Shown: piece after piece, positions 8,565-17,328 of the stretch | How the letters are laid out: each line of letters opens with the position of its first letter | Numbering within the stretch: the stretch's first letter is position 1 | Assembly: GCA_964446955.1 (NCBI GenBank) | Contig: CAYUQJ010000008.1 | Coordinates: 62,001-126,000 of the forward strand | DNA from: Leptolinea sp964446955 | GTDB lineage: Bacteria > Chloroflexota > Anaerolineae > Anaerolineales > Anaerolineaceae | Length of the DNA stretch: 64,000 nt | Direction of reading: 5' to 3' | The notes under the pieces: model-generated | The model's input: only the letters and a program-made list of their open reading frames with translations | Told to the model about the DNA's origin: nothing | Database searches by the model: none | Translations under genes and position numbers: made by a program

Positions 8565-9023
8565 ATGAAAACCATGCAAAAATCCCGGATTGTGGCAGCC
8601 TGCCTGGTCTTTTTTCTACTCACCATTTCCTGCAGGCTGGCAACTGGTGAGCCTGTCTCAAAGGGTAGCGTGGTCACCGGAGTAACACTGGCGCATGATT
8701 CAAATCCGGAGACATATGAAGCCATTGATCCTTCCAAAACATTCGGACCGCAAGACGTTATTCACGCGATTGTCTCAGTACAAGGAGCCCCGCAGGGTAC
8801 TCTGTTCACTGCCAGATGGGTGGTCGTTGATGTGGGCGACCCGGCGCAAGATGAAGTGCAAATGGATGTTACAGAGACCGAACAGAGTGGCTCCGGGAAT
8901 CTCGATTTCACCCTCTCTCCAAATGGAAGATTTCTCCCCGGATCTTACCGGGTTGAGATTTATGTAAACAACGAATTGGTTGAGGTGAGGGAATATTTGA
9001 TCATTGACGAAAGTGGTCAGTGA
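8565..9023 (+). CDS. Small exported lipoprotein, unknown function
   Basis: A 152-residue lipoprotein. It has a basic start (MKTMQKSR), a hydrophobic stretch and the lipobox LTISC at about residue 23. The mature part is a single, mostly beta domain that ends in a strand-rich segment typical of an Ig-like or substrate-binding fold (PGSYRVEIYVNNELVEVREY). I do not recognise the family. A strong AAAGGAG ribosome site precedes the ATG. It stands alone, divergent from the nucleotidyltransferase operon and ended by a bidirectional terminator. Confidence 0.8.
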   Translation: MKTMQKSRIVAACLVFFLLTISCRLATGEPVSKGSVVTGVTLAHDSNPETYEAIDPSKTFGPQDVIHAIVSVQGAPQGTLFTARWVVVDVGDPAQDEVQMDVTETEQSGSGNLDFTLSPNGRFLPGSYRVEIYVNNELVEVREYLIIDESGQ

Positions 9024-9032
9024 CCAGTTGAT

Positions 9033-9076
9033 AAATAAAGATGGCATACAAATCTCATTGTGTGCCATCTTTATTT
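9033..9076. terminator. Bidirectional terminator between lipoprotein and gatA
   Basis: AAATAAAGATGGCA (9033-9046) pairs with TGCCATCTTTATTT (9063-9076), a 14-bp stem with A/T-rich outer ends giving a T-tract on both strands. It lies between two convergent genes. Confidence 0.85.
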
Positions 9077-9087
9077 AAGGAGTCTTT

Positions 9088-10560
9088 TTACAGGTTGGGT
9101 GTTTTTGTATGCCAGTCGGTTACCTGCTGGTAGGCATGGCCGGCTTTGAACAGAATTTCTTCTTTATAATGCGGTCCCATCAGTTGCATTCCGATCGGTA
9201 GATTCTGGTTGTCAAAACCGCAGCAGAATGCCAGGCCGGGTACACCGGCCAGGTTGGCCGGCAGAGTAAATACATCCTCCAGGTACATAGCCAGAGGATC
9301 TTCGGTGTGTGCGCCGCGTTTAAATGCTGTCGTCGGGGCAATGGGTGCGGCGATCATATCAACCGCTTCAAAAACACTTTCAAAATCTTGTTTGATGAGT
9401 GTACGTACTTTCTGAGCCTGACCGTAATACGCGTCATAATAACCGGCGGAGAGGGCATACGTCCCCAGCATGATACGGCGTTTCACTTCTGAACCGAAGC
9501 CCGCGCCGCGCGATTTTTTGAACATTTCGATGTTGCCGTCTGAAGGGACGCGCAGTCCGAACCGAACACCATCATATCGGGCCAGGTTGGCACTGGCTTC
9601 AGCGGGTGCGATCAGGTAATAGACAGGCAGGGCATATTCGGTGTGCGGCAGACTGACCTGTTTGACCTCGGCACCCATGGCCGCGAATTGCGCAATAGCC
9701 GCCCGCACTGCTTTTTCGACATCAGGCTGAATGCCTTCAATGAAGTATTCTTTGGGCACGCCAATTCGCAGGCCTTTCAAGTCTGTACGTCCATCCAATT
9801 GGATCTGCGGGACGGGGATGTCCATGCTGGTTGCGTCTCTGAGGTCATAACCGGCCATGATGCTGAACAGAAGAGCGGTATCTTCCACGTTTCGGGCCAG
9901 TACCCCGGCTGAATCCAGTGATGAACCATAGGCTATCAAGCCATACCGACTCACGCGTCCGTAGGTGGGTTTAATCCCGGTCACACCACAAAATGAAGCA
10001 GGTTGGCGTACACTACCCCCGGTATCGGTCCCCAAAGCGACCGGTGCCAGACGGGCAGCCACAGCTGCCGCGCTGCCGCCGCTGGATCCTCCAGGTACAC
10101 GTTCCAGGTCCCAGGGGTTGCGGGTTGTGAAGTAGGCAGAATTCTCGGTGGATGAGCCCATGGCGAACTCATCTGTATTTGTTTTTCCAAGTATCACTAC
10201 ACCGGCGTCCTGTAGTTTTTGGACGCTCGTTGCCGTGTAGACTGGTGTGAAATTTTCCAGCATCTTCGACCCGCACGTACATCGGATACCTGACACCGTC
10301 AGCACATCTTTGACGGCAATCGGGAGCCCGAGTAATTTTGGCATTGGGGCATACGAATCGCGGAGATTTTTCCGCTTTTGGTCACTGGCTTTTGCCTGCT
10401 CAAGGGCCAGGTCAGGCGTGCGTGTCAGGTAAGCTTGAATCGAAGGTTCCAACTTATCTGTTCGATCGAGAAAGGCATTTGTTAACTCGACACTGGAACA
10501 ATCACCAGCATTCAGAGCATTTATCGCCCCGGTGACGGTTAAATCGATGAGATCGCTCAT
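9088..10560 (-). CDS. gatA: Glutamyl-/aspartyl-tRNA amidotransferase subunit A
   Basis: GatA hydrolyses glutamine to ammonia for the transamidation of mischarged Glu-tRNA(Gln)/Asp-tRNA(Asn). The 490-residue sequence has the amidase-signature Ser-cisSer-Lys triad: Lys in PIAVKDVLTVSG, cis-Ser in PGGSSGGSAAAVA, and the nucleophilic Ser in DTGGSVRQPASFCG. Length is typical. Its start codon overlaps the gatC stop by 4 bases, so translation is coupled. Its partner gatB lies about 3 kb away in a different unit. Confidence 0.97.
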   Translation of the reverse strand: MSDLIDLTVTGAINALNAGDCSSVELTNAFLDRTDKLEPSIQAYLTRTPDLALEQAKASDQKRKNLRDSYAPMPKLLGLPIAVKDVLTVSGIRCTCGSKMLENFTPVYTATSVQKLQDAGVVILGKTNTDEFAMGSSTENSAYFTTRNPWDLERVPGGSSGGSAAAVAARLAPVALGTDTGGSVRQPASFCGVTGIKPTYGRVSRYGLIAYGSSLDSAGVLARNVEDTALLFSIMAGYDLRDATSMDIPVPQIQLDGRTDLKGLRIGVPKEYFIEGIQPDVEKAVRAAIAQFAAMGAEVKQVSLPHTEYALPVYYLIAPAEASANLARYDGVRFGLRVPSDGNIEMFKKSRGAGFGSEVKRRIMLGTYALSAGYYDAYYGQAQKVRTLIKQDFESVFEAVDMIAAPIAPTTAFKRGAHTEDPLAMYLEDVFTLPANLAGVPGLAFCCGFDNQNLPIGMQLMGPHYKEEILFKAGHAYQQVTDWHTKTPNL

Positions 10561-10853
10561 TGCGGTTCCTCCAATGCGGGAGGAACTTTAAACTGGTCTT
10601 TCTCGGCTTGCGGAGCGTTTTGCAGCAATTTTTCAACCGGTAGAGATTCAACCGGTGAATCCTCGCGAAAACGGCTGCGGGCGGGAAGGACGCTTGATGT
10701 GGGAGGTATCTGGCTCGTATCCAGGGCTTTTAAACGGTCAGCGTATTCAAGAATAGAGGATAACTGTTGTTGATATCGCTCAATTTCACTGTCTGTCAAT
10801 TCCAGCCGGGCCAGTCTGGCAATGTGGATGACTTCTTCGCGTGTAAGTGACAT
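10557..10853 (-). CDS. gatC: Glutamyl-/aspartyl-tRNA amidotransferase subunit C
   Basis: A 98-residue GatC, the small subunit that wraps around the GatA-GatB interface. It shows the usual EEVIHIARLARLELTDSEIE helix and the FREDSPVESLP segment followed by PQAEKDQFKVPP, all typical of the family. It starts the gatC-gatA unit; its promoter region faces the start of the tandem exported-protein family at 11101. Confidence 0.96.
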   Translation of the reverse strand: MSLTREEVIHIARLARLELTDSEIERYQQQLSSILEYADRLKALDTSQIPPTSSVLPARSRFREDSPVESLPVEKLLQNAPQAEKDQFKVPPALEEPQ

Positions 10854-11100
10854 GACCGGATTATATCAAAAGGTGTCGCTATTTTTGAATGAAAACGGGG
10901 TAAAGAGAAAATGGGTAAGTACTCTCCTGTAAAAATCACGGCGCGGCATAGAAATGGCTGTAAGAACGGCTGGATAACCGGGTCTATTTCCGGTTTTTCA
11001 AACGTAATCAACATCTATTGTATTTCAACCAGTCTTGACCTATAGTAGATATATCAACGATGCCAGGTCACCGCTTCCCCATTTGTGTTCGGAGGGACAT

Positions 11101-12132
11101 ATGGACAGGGCATTTTCTTATTCCCGGACCAGTCTTGTTCTGGTCATTCTGTTTTTTATCTCCATCGCAGGCTGCAACTATCCATTTCCACAGAGAATTA
11201 CACCAATTCCACCATCAGTACCACCTACATCAACGCCACCTGCACCACCCATCGTGGAATTGACACTGGAACCTTCTCCGATTCCTCATGTGCTGATACC
11301 TGTGACCGGGAGTGGAAAAGAACAAACCATCCATGATCAGGTAAACAAATCATACGCCAGTCAGAAAAGGGCTTACGGTGGCGATGAGTACCGGGAAGGT
11401 CGGTTTGAACGGCCGTTTAACAGGAATATGGAATACCTGGGATACCTTGATATTGTCAAGGTGACCATGACCCGTGAAGATCCGGTCTTTATATTCGTCA
11501 AGATTCAGGTCGCAGATCCCGTTGTTCCAGCCACGGGAGGTGCGGCGTACTTTGGCCTTGAACTTGACCTTAACCTGGATGGACGCAGCACATATCTCAT
11601 TCGAGGGGCACGGCCATATACGGAAGAGTGGTCTGTACACGGCGTAGATGTGTGGAAGAGTACATCGTCCACGCAGCCCATGGCTTCAAGTCCCGGGATT
11701 CCAATCACCGGCGCATTTGGCTTTGACCTTGGACTGTTAATGGAAGGCAAGGGTGACGATGTAGATATGGCCTGGATCCGCCTAAGCCCGGGAACAACAG
11801 ACACAGTAGAAATCGCTTTCAAAAATCAACTGGTTGACGGACCCAAAGGAAAATTCGTATGGCGTCCATTTACCGATGGAGCTCCATTTCACCCCAACCT
11901 CTACGACTTGCAGAACACCTATACCCTCGAACAGGCCGGATCGCCCATTGCGGGAGAGAAAGATTATCCATTGAAAGAAGTCCACTCAGTGGATAACACC
12001 TGCCGGGTGGCTTCAGGCTATGAGGCAACCGGAAAAGAACCTGGTTTATGCCCCCTACCTCCTCCTCCAGGGAAACCAGATAAGCCTGGTGATACTCCAC
12101 CCGAGCCCACCGACGAGATCATCATTCATTAA
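11101..12132 (+). CDS. Tandem-family lipoprotein A (unknown function)
   Basis: First of five homologous exported proteins. The 343-residue product has a lipoprotein signal (lipobox SIAGC, about residue 27), then a Pro/Thr-rich linker of about 40 residues. The family core has the blocks EQTIHDQV, AYGGDEYREGRFERPF, LDLNLDGR (an acidic loop resembling a calcium-binding turn), FVWRPFTDGAPF, LEQAGSP and VDNTCRVASGYEATGKEPGLCP, then a Pro-rich tail. I do not recognise the family and assign no function. ATG 11101 was chosen for the GGAGGG ribosome site and the signal peptide; in-frame upstream codons exist. B follows after 34 bases, so the two are probably an operon. Confidence 0.88.
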   Translation: MDRAFSYSRTSLVLVILFFISIAGCNYPFPQRITPIPPSVPPTSTPPAPPIVELTLEPSPIPHVLIPVTGSGKEQTIHDQVNKSYASQKRAYGGDEYREGRFERPFNRNMEYLGYLDIVKVTMTREDPVFIFVKIQVADPVVPATGGAAYFGLELDLNLDGRSTYLIRGARPYTEEWSVHGVDVWKSTSSTQPMASSPGIPITGAFGFDLGLLMEGKGDDVDMAWIRLSPGTTDTVEIAFKNQLVDGPKGKFVWRPFTDGAPFHPNLYDLQNTYTLEQAGSPIAGEKDYPLKEVHSVDNTCRVASGYEATGKEPGLCPLPPPPGKPDKPGDTPPEPTDEIIIH

Positions 12133-12166
12133 GCTCAGAGTTTCTTCCGCTAAACCGGAGGGAAAA

Positions 12167-13219
12167 ATGAAATATATGCGATCGCTTATTATTACCTGTC
12201 TGCTTGGATTGACAGCTTGTTTTCCTCTTGCCATTCCTGTGGAGGAAGAACCAACCACTCCTCCCATAATTTTGATCCCGACCATTGAAGCCACCCCGAT
12301 ACCGGAACCTACTTTCGTGATCGTTACGATCGCGAATCAGGAAATTCCAATAGAGCTTGAACCACCGAATCATGTGGTATATCCGGGCGAGATTTCCGGC
12401 AGGGAACAAACCATTCACGATCAGGTCACAGAAACATACGCTGCTGAAAAGAGGGCATACGGCGGAGATGAATACTATGACGGCCGGTTCGAACGGCCTT
12501 TTGACCATGAGATGGGATATCTGGGACATCTTGATATTGTAAAAACGACCATGGTTCGTACAGACCCGGAATTTGTGTTTGCATCCATCCAGGTGGTTAA
12601 CCCCGTAGCATCAGCCATAAACAACCCATCCTATTATGGGTTGGAATTGGACCTGAACAAGGATGGACGAAGCCTGTTCATGATCCGGGGTCTTGGGCCG
12701 CTGTCTGAAGAATGGACAACGGAAGGTGTGGATGTTTGGAAGAGTTCCGCGGCGGAACAACGTGTGAGTGTGGCAGCTGAGGGTATGATCCCCGTGACCG
12801 GATCACTGGGATTTGATGTAAATCTGTTACGAGCTGGCCGTGGAGAGGATAATGATCTTGCCTGGATACGTCTCAGACCCGGAACGGATGATGTGGTGGA
12901 AATCGCTTTCAAACATAGTATAGTGGGCGGTGAAGAAGGTGAATTTATCTGGCGCCCATTTACGGACGGTGCCCCATACACAGAAAAACAATACGATCTT
13001 CAGGTCTATTACACCCTTGAGCAGGCGGGGTCTCCATACAAGGGCGAGAAGGATTACCCATTAAAAGAGGTATACGCCGTTGATAACACCTGCCGCGTCG
13101 CTTCGGGTTATGAACCAACCGGATATGAACCCGGACTGTGCCCCCTGTCATTGCCTGAAGTGCCCCAGCATCAAGATGAACCACCGCCCTGTTTTACACC
13201 AAACGGCGCACCTTGCTGA
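12167..13219 (+). CDS. Tandem-family lipoprotein B (unknown function)
   Basis: A 350-residue paralogue of A with a lipoprotein signal (lipobox LTAC, about residue 18) and a short Thr/Pro-rich linker. It shares all family blocks: EQTIHDQV, AYGGDEYYDGRFERPF, LDLNKDGR, the WIRLRPGTDDVVEIAFKH strand, FIWRPFTDGAPY, LEQAGSP, and VDNTCR with PGLCP. It is the member closest to A. A near-perfect AACCGGAGGGAAAAATG ribosome site sets the start. A terminator follows 30 bases after the stop. Function unknown. Confidence 0.88.
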   Translation: MKYMRSLIITCLLGLTACFPLAIPVEEEPTTPPIILIPTIEATPIPEPTFVIVTIANQEIPIELEPPNHVVYPGEISGREQTIHDQVTETYAAEKRAYGGDEYYDGRFERPFDHEMGYLGHLDIVKTTMVRTDPEFVFASIQVVNPVASAINNPSYYGLELDLNKDGRSLFMIRGLGPLSEEWTTEGVDVWKSSAAEQRVSVAAEGMIPVTGSLGFDVNLLRAGRGEDNDLAWIRLRPGTDDVVEIAFKHSIVGGEEGEFIWRPFTDGAPYTEKQYDLQVYYTLEQAGSPYKGEKDYPLKEVYAVDNTCRVASGYEPTGYEPGLCPLSLPEVPQHQDEPPPCFTPNGAPC

Positions 13220-13250
13220 CAATTCTACGTTGGAAAATTTCGGTCTGTTA

Positions 13251-13284
13251 AAACAGGCTGGTCTGTCAGAAGACCAGTCTGTTT
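13251..13284. terminator. Terminator after gene B
   Basis: AAACAGGCTGGTCT pairs with AGACCAGTCTGTTT across a short loop (13251-13284), one mismatch, T-rich at the 3' end. It lies between gene B and the convergent YibE/F gene and could serve both. Confidence 0.8.
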
Positions 13285-13346
13285 TCTGTTTATGAAATTG
13301 ACCGGTTATTTTTAATCCTTTTTCGGTTTTCCGCGTGCAAAAATTC

Positions 13347-14552
13347 TTAACGACGAACCTCTGAATAGTTGAGCAATGGACCAAACACGGTTACGAATTT
13401 CTGCAAACGATCACTATCTGCCACTACCCAGCAGGCCAGAAATGTCGTAATGGGAACAGCCATGAATAGTCCAATGGTGCCAACCAGCGTTCGGACAATT
13501 TCTTCAGCCATATAATTCATATTGATCAGATTCGTAAATCGAACATCACTTGTGGAAAACATAAGAAATAGTGAAAGCGAAGCGCCGAGATATGCCAGTA
13601 CAAGGGTATTTACTGTGGCGGCAATGTGGTCTTTTCCCACGTTCATCGACCGGATGTAACGTTCTCGCAAGGTCATGTCAGGATTTGCCCGGTACATTTC
13701 TATAACAGTGGATGTCTGTCCCAATACCAGGTCATCCAGAATACCAAGAGCACCGATGATCATTCCAGCAATCAGTAGATTTTTCAAATTCATTTGATCA
13801 TTTTGCTGCATCAAAAACATGGCACTCTCTTCACCCATACCATTCAACCGTGTAAATTCAACGGAGATGACTGCCAACAACCCGGTAAAAACAATCGCGA
13901 TAAGGATAGCTGCCAGCGAAATGTGGGTTTTTAATGTCCATCCGTAAACCAGATACTGGGTTATGGTCAAAAATAATAAAGAACCTAAAAGACTGATAAG
14001 AATGGGGTTCTGGCCGTTCAATATCTGCGGAATGATGTAATAGATGATTACCACTATGCTAATGCCTATTCCTATTAGACTGCTGATGCCCTTCCATCCA
14101 CTGACAGACACACAAACAACCACAAAGACCAGCGTTAGTAATAATATGGGCAATAAACGGATGTAATCTACAAAATACACAAACACAGATCCATCTGGTA
14201 TCTCTGAAACGGAAACGAGAATTTCTTGATCTTTAATAAGGAGATCATTCCTGGCAAGAACATGCTGCCGTCCGTAGTCAAGTGTAAATTGTCTCCCTTT
14301 GTAATCCCCCTCCAAAACAAGAAGATCGACTATCTGATAAGGTTGATCTTCTCCTTCTGCGGGCATCGTCCCTTCTTCTATGATCGAAAGAACACGGGCT
14401 TTGACCGTGTCAGACGAATAACCAATTGAATTGTTGTTTTGTGTTGGTTGCCTTTGCGATGCAGCATAGATAAGTAAAACCAGGAATAGTCCAACAGCCA
14501 GGGTTATTATTTTTGAATGCTTATTTATCTTTTCCCAAAACATACGTGCCAT
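13347..14552 (-). CDS. YibE/F family membrane protein
   Basis: A 401-residue polytopic protein of the YibE/F family. It has one N-terminal membrane segment, an exported beta-rich domain (about residues 45-125, with GDYKGRQFTLDYGRQ) and seven or so hydrophobic segments. The core matches the family in ALGILDDLVLGQTSTVIEMY and RYIRSMNVGKDHIAATVNTL. The function of this family is not established; membrane transport is often suggested. I choose ATG 14552 (MARMFW), with AGGA upstream; a GTG at 14603 is in frame but gives an unlikely Cys/Arg-rich leader. It sits on the opposite strand and splits the tandem family in two. Confidence 0.85.
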   Translation of the reverse strand: MARMFWEKINKHSKIITLAVGLFLVLLIYAASQRQPTQNNNSIGYSSDTVKARVLSIIEEGTMPAEGEDQPYQIVDLLVLEGDYKGRQFTLDYGRQHVLARNDLLIKDQEILVSVSEIPDGSVFVYFVDYIRLLPILLLTLVFVVVCVSVSGWKGISSLIGIGISIVVIIYYIIPQILNGQNPILISLLGSLLFLTITQYLVYGWTLKTHISLAAILIAIVFTGLLAVISVEFTRLNGMGEESAMFLMQQNDQMNLKNLLIAGMIIGALGILDDLVLGQTSTVIEMYRANPDMTLRERYIRSMNVGKDHIAATVNTLVLAYLGASLSLFLMFSTSDVRFTNLINMNYMAEEIVRTLVGTIGLFMAVPITTFLACWVVADSDRLQKFVTVFGPLLNYSEVRR

Positions 14553-14803
14553 CAACTTTCTAGTCCTGCTGTTTTTTCGGCAGGGGGTTTTGCATAAATA
14601 CACTTCAAAGCGCGAACTGTATCACAAAACCCCAAAGTTTTGTAGATGGGGTGCGAATGAGGATAATCTGGCTGATTTATGAGTATTCCAACGGTTAAAT
14701 TTCGGACTATTTGTGTCTTGTATAGAGTTATATATGTTGTTACACTCTAAATGAACAAGGGCTTGAGGTTTGCGAATGGATTCAATGGAAGTTGGAGATC
14801 GAA

Positions 14804-15039
14804 ATGAAACCATCGAAGCCAAGGGCGATCCTGAATAGATTTTTCACATTACTGACGGGTTTCACATTAGCAGGTCTATCAGGCTTTGTCTTTCAACCCG
14901 GATCAGACAAAGAAAAAACCATACCGAATATATGCCGGGACTTTTCCCGAATTACGATCCCATTCCGTCTCACTCGGATATAAGCTGCCCGCCGTGCCAC
15001 CAAACACCATCTGTCCACCTTGTTAGGCTGGCCGAATAG
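14804..15039 (+). pseudogene. Remnant of a sixth tandem-family gene (frameshifted, deleted)
   Basis: ATG 14804 has a GGAG ribosome site and opens a signal-peptide-like stretch (FFTLLTGFTLAGLSGFVF), but the frame closes at 14983. In another frame, 14926-15039 reads TEYMPGLFPNYDPIP, then ISCPPCHQTP. This matches the C-terminal tail of gene C (EGYMPGLCPDYSPVIP). The whole middle of the family core, about 250 residues, is missing. The simplest reading is an internally deleted and frameshifted copy with a signal peptide joined to the tail. The alternative is a genuine small secreted peptide of 59 residues. The rest of 14553-15131 shows no other gene. Confidence 0.55.
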
Positions 15040-15131
15040 AAATATTCCTTCCTGTCAGAGACAAAGCCCGAGAAATCCATAGAGCTGTAATTGCTCATCG
15101 CTTTTTTGAAGGTTGATTCAAGGAGGACGAT

Positions 15132-16100
15132 ATGAAACAGAAATATATGATCAAAGGACTATACATTCTCATGTCAGTGGTCATGGCGATCATAATATCC
15201 GGGTCAATGATGCCGGCTCAAGTCGTCCAGGAGACCGACCACAAAGATGTCCCCGGATCCCCCGTTGGCAAAGTCATGCAAACAGTCCATGACCAGGTTG
15301 ATGAAAACACTGCCAGCACAAAGCAGGCATTTGGCGGAGATGATTTCAAAAACGGGAAATATGAGCGGCCGTTTGACCAGGATATGAACTATATCCCTCA
15401 AATTGATCTCGAAACCGTAAAAATGAGCCGCGAGGATCCTCTCTGGATATATGTGCAGTTTATGGTGATAGGGAAGTTTGCCGACAGTCCGAGTACCACA
15501 CCACAGTTTATGGTGGAATTGGATACAGACCTGGATAATCGCGGAAATTACCTGGTCATAACCGGAATGCCGGCTTCAACAGAGTGGTCTGTAGATACCG
15601 TGCAGGTTTTGTCCAACCCTGATTTCAATATTGGTGGGACTGAACCGGTTAAACCCGATGAGACAAAATCGGAAGGCCGGGGATATTATGAAGAAATGTT
15701 TCCCAAAGGTGAAGATAGCGATCCGGATCTTGCATGGTCTCGTATATCTGCCGACAACCCCGACATGGTGGAATTGGCCTTTAAGAACACGTTGACCGGT
15801 GGAGAAAAAGGCAAATTCATATGGCTCCCATGGTCAAACGTAGGTATGACAGATCTGTCCATGTTTGAATTCAATGATCACTTCACCTATGAAGAAGCAG
15901 GTTACCCTCTGAAAGAAGACGCGGTTAATTATCCGATCAAGGAGATATGGGGAGTGGATAACACCTGTCGTGTGGCATCCAATTTCACCCCGGAGGGATA
16001 TATGCCCGGGTTGTGTCCGGATTATTCACCTGTCATCCCTGTGACCGGAAACAAACCCAAAATTTGCTGTGTAAACGGGAGATGCTTTCCCTGCCCTTGA
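15132..16100 (+). CDS. Tandem-family secreted protein C (unknown function)
   Basis: A 322-residue paralogue with an ordinary signal peptide, no lipobox (cleavage probably near MMPAQ), so it would be released or surface-held instead of lipid-anchored. It belongs to the second subtype: the acidic loop reads LDTDLDNRGNYL and the late block is KFIWLPWSNVGM in place of RPFTDGAPY. It keeps TVHDQV, GGDDFKNGKYERPFD and VDNTCR with PGLCP, and adds a tail with four more cysteines (CC, then CFPC). AAGGAGG precedes the ATG. Gene D follows after 63 bases. Function unknown. Confidence 0.87.
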   Translation: MKQKYMIKGLYILMSVVMAIIISGSMMPAQVVQETDHKDVPGSPVGKVMQTVHDQVDENTASTKQAFGGDDFKNGKYERPFDQDMNYIPQIDLETVKMSREDPLWIYVQFMVIGKFADSPSTTPQFMVELDTDLDNRGNYLVITGMPASTEWSVDTVQVLSNPDFNIGGTEPVKPDETKSEGRGYYEEMFPKGEDSDPDLAWSRISADNPDMVELAFKNTLTGGEKGKFIWLPWSNVGMTDLSMFEFNDHFTYEEAGYPLKEDAVNYPIKEIWGVDNTCRVASNFTPEGYMPGLCPDYSPVIPVTGNKPKICCVNGRCFPCP

Positions 16101-16163
16101 AATCCAGAGATCGGCATAATTGGCTGATTGAATTTCATAAATAAAAGGTGGCATAATACGGGG

Positions 16164-17132
16164 ATGCTTAAACCCGCAATCTATGCCTGCATCCACACAA
16201 CACCAATTCTGGTTTGTCTGTTGTTTTCGGCTGGCTGCGGTCCATCTGTGAACCATAAGGGACTGAACCCGGAGATCTCACAGGCGACCATCGTTAATCC
16301 AACTACAAACGCATCGCTTCCGGATATCACCCCTACCGTGAATCTGATAGCGACCCGTAGAGTAGAAAGTGATAAGAAGCTACCCGGAGAACCAGGGGGT
16401 GCAGAACAGGTCATTCATGACCAGACCTGTATGGCTACAGCCAGTGAAAAGCGCGCCGCGGGTGGAGATGAATACACAACCGGCCGGTTTGAGCGTCCAT
16501 TTGACAGGGAAATGCACTATCTCCCGTCATTGGATATCATCCGTGCTGAGCTTTACCGCCCCAAAGATGGATGGATTTATCTTGAAATTCATCTGATGGA
16601 TGAACCGGCCCCCGCACCGGTGGTCTATGGTGTTGAATTGGATCTGAACATTGACGGGCGGGGAGACCTGCTAATTCAGGCATTGGCACCGGAAACAACA
16701 GATTGGGCAGAAACCGGGATCAAGGTATGGTGGGATAGTGATGGCGATGTCGGCGGGCAGACAATCAACCGCAGCGACCCGGTCGGCTTTAAGGGAAGCG
16801 GTTTTGAAACCATTAAAGTCGATTCGGTTTCCGGCAAGACCACCGGTCAGTTCTTTTCGCGCCTCAATAAAAAAGGAGTTGATATCGCAGTTAACGAAGA
16901 GGTAATTGGAGGGTTGAATGGAAAATTTACATGGAAACCGTTTACCGATGGTTCCCCTTATTCCCCGACACAGTACGATATCAACGATTATTTTTCCTTG
17001 CGAGAAGCCGGTTCTGCCATGCGGGGCGAACTGGATTATCCTTTGAAAGAGGTTTTCGCGGTTGATAATACCTGCCGCGGGCTTACCGGGCTTACACCGA
17101 CAGGTAATGAGCAGGGTGTATGCCCGCCGTAA
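16164..17132 (+). CDS. Tandem-family lipoprotein D (unknown function)
   Basis: A 322-residue paralogue with a lipoprotein signal (lipobox FSAGC). It shares EQVIHDQT, AAGGDEYTTGRFERPFD, the acidic loop LDLNIDGRGDLL, FTWKPFTDGSPY and VDNTCR, and closes with GVCPP. It differs from its siblings in the middle: the WIRLSPG/AFK block is replaced by TTGQFFSRLNKKGVDIA, and an extra cysteine follows HDQT. ATG 16164 begins the lipoprotein signal; an in-frame TTG at 16128 would add 12 unlikely residues. The ribosome site is weak (AAAGGTG, 13 bases away). It is the most diverged member. Confidence 0.85.
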   Translation: MLKPAIYACIHTTPILVCLLFSAGCGPSVNHKGLNPEISQATIVNPTTNASLPDITPTVNLIATRRVESDKKLPGEPGGAEQVIHDQTCMATASEKRAAGGDEYTTGRFERPFDREMHYLPSLDIIRAELYRPKDGWIYLEIHLMDEPAPAPVVYGVELDLNIDGRGDLLIQALAPETTDWAETGIKVWWDSDGDVGGQTINRSDPVGFKGSGFETIKVDSVSGKTTGQFFSRLNKKGVDIAVNEEVIGGLNGKFTWKPFTDGSPYSPTQYDINDYFSLREAGSAMRGELDYPLKEVFAVDNTCRGLTGLTPTGNEQGVCPP

Positions 17133-17328
17133 GTAGATGGACAGTAAAGGTTTATCCCTCGAATCACAAGTTATTAACCGTCAGAAAGATTGTCTTATCT
17201 CTCTTTATGCGTGGTTTCCGGCTAATTTAGATAGCATTAACTCTGAATTAATGGTATTTTTAATAGTACGTTTGTAATCTAAAAGCGCTGGCTCTTTAAA
17301 AAGATGTTTTTGATAAATGGAGGGATAT

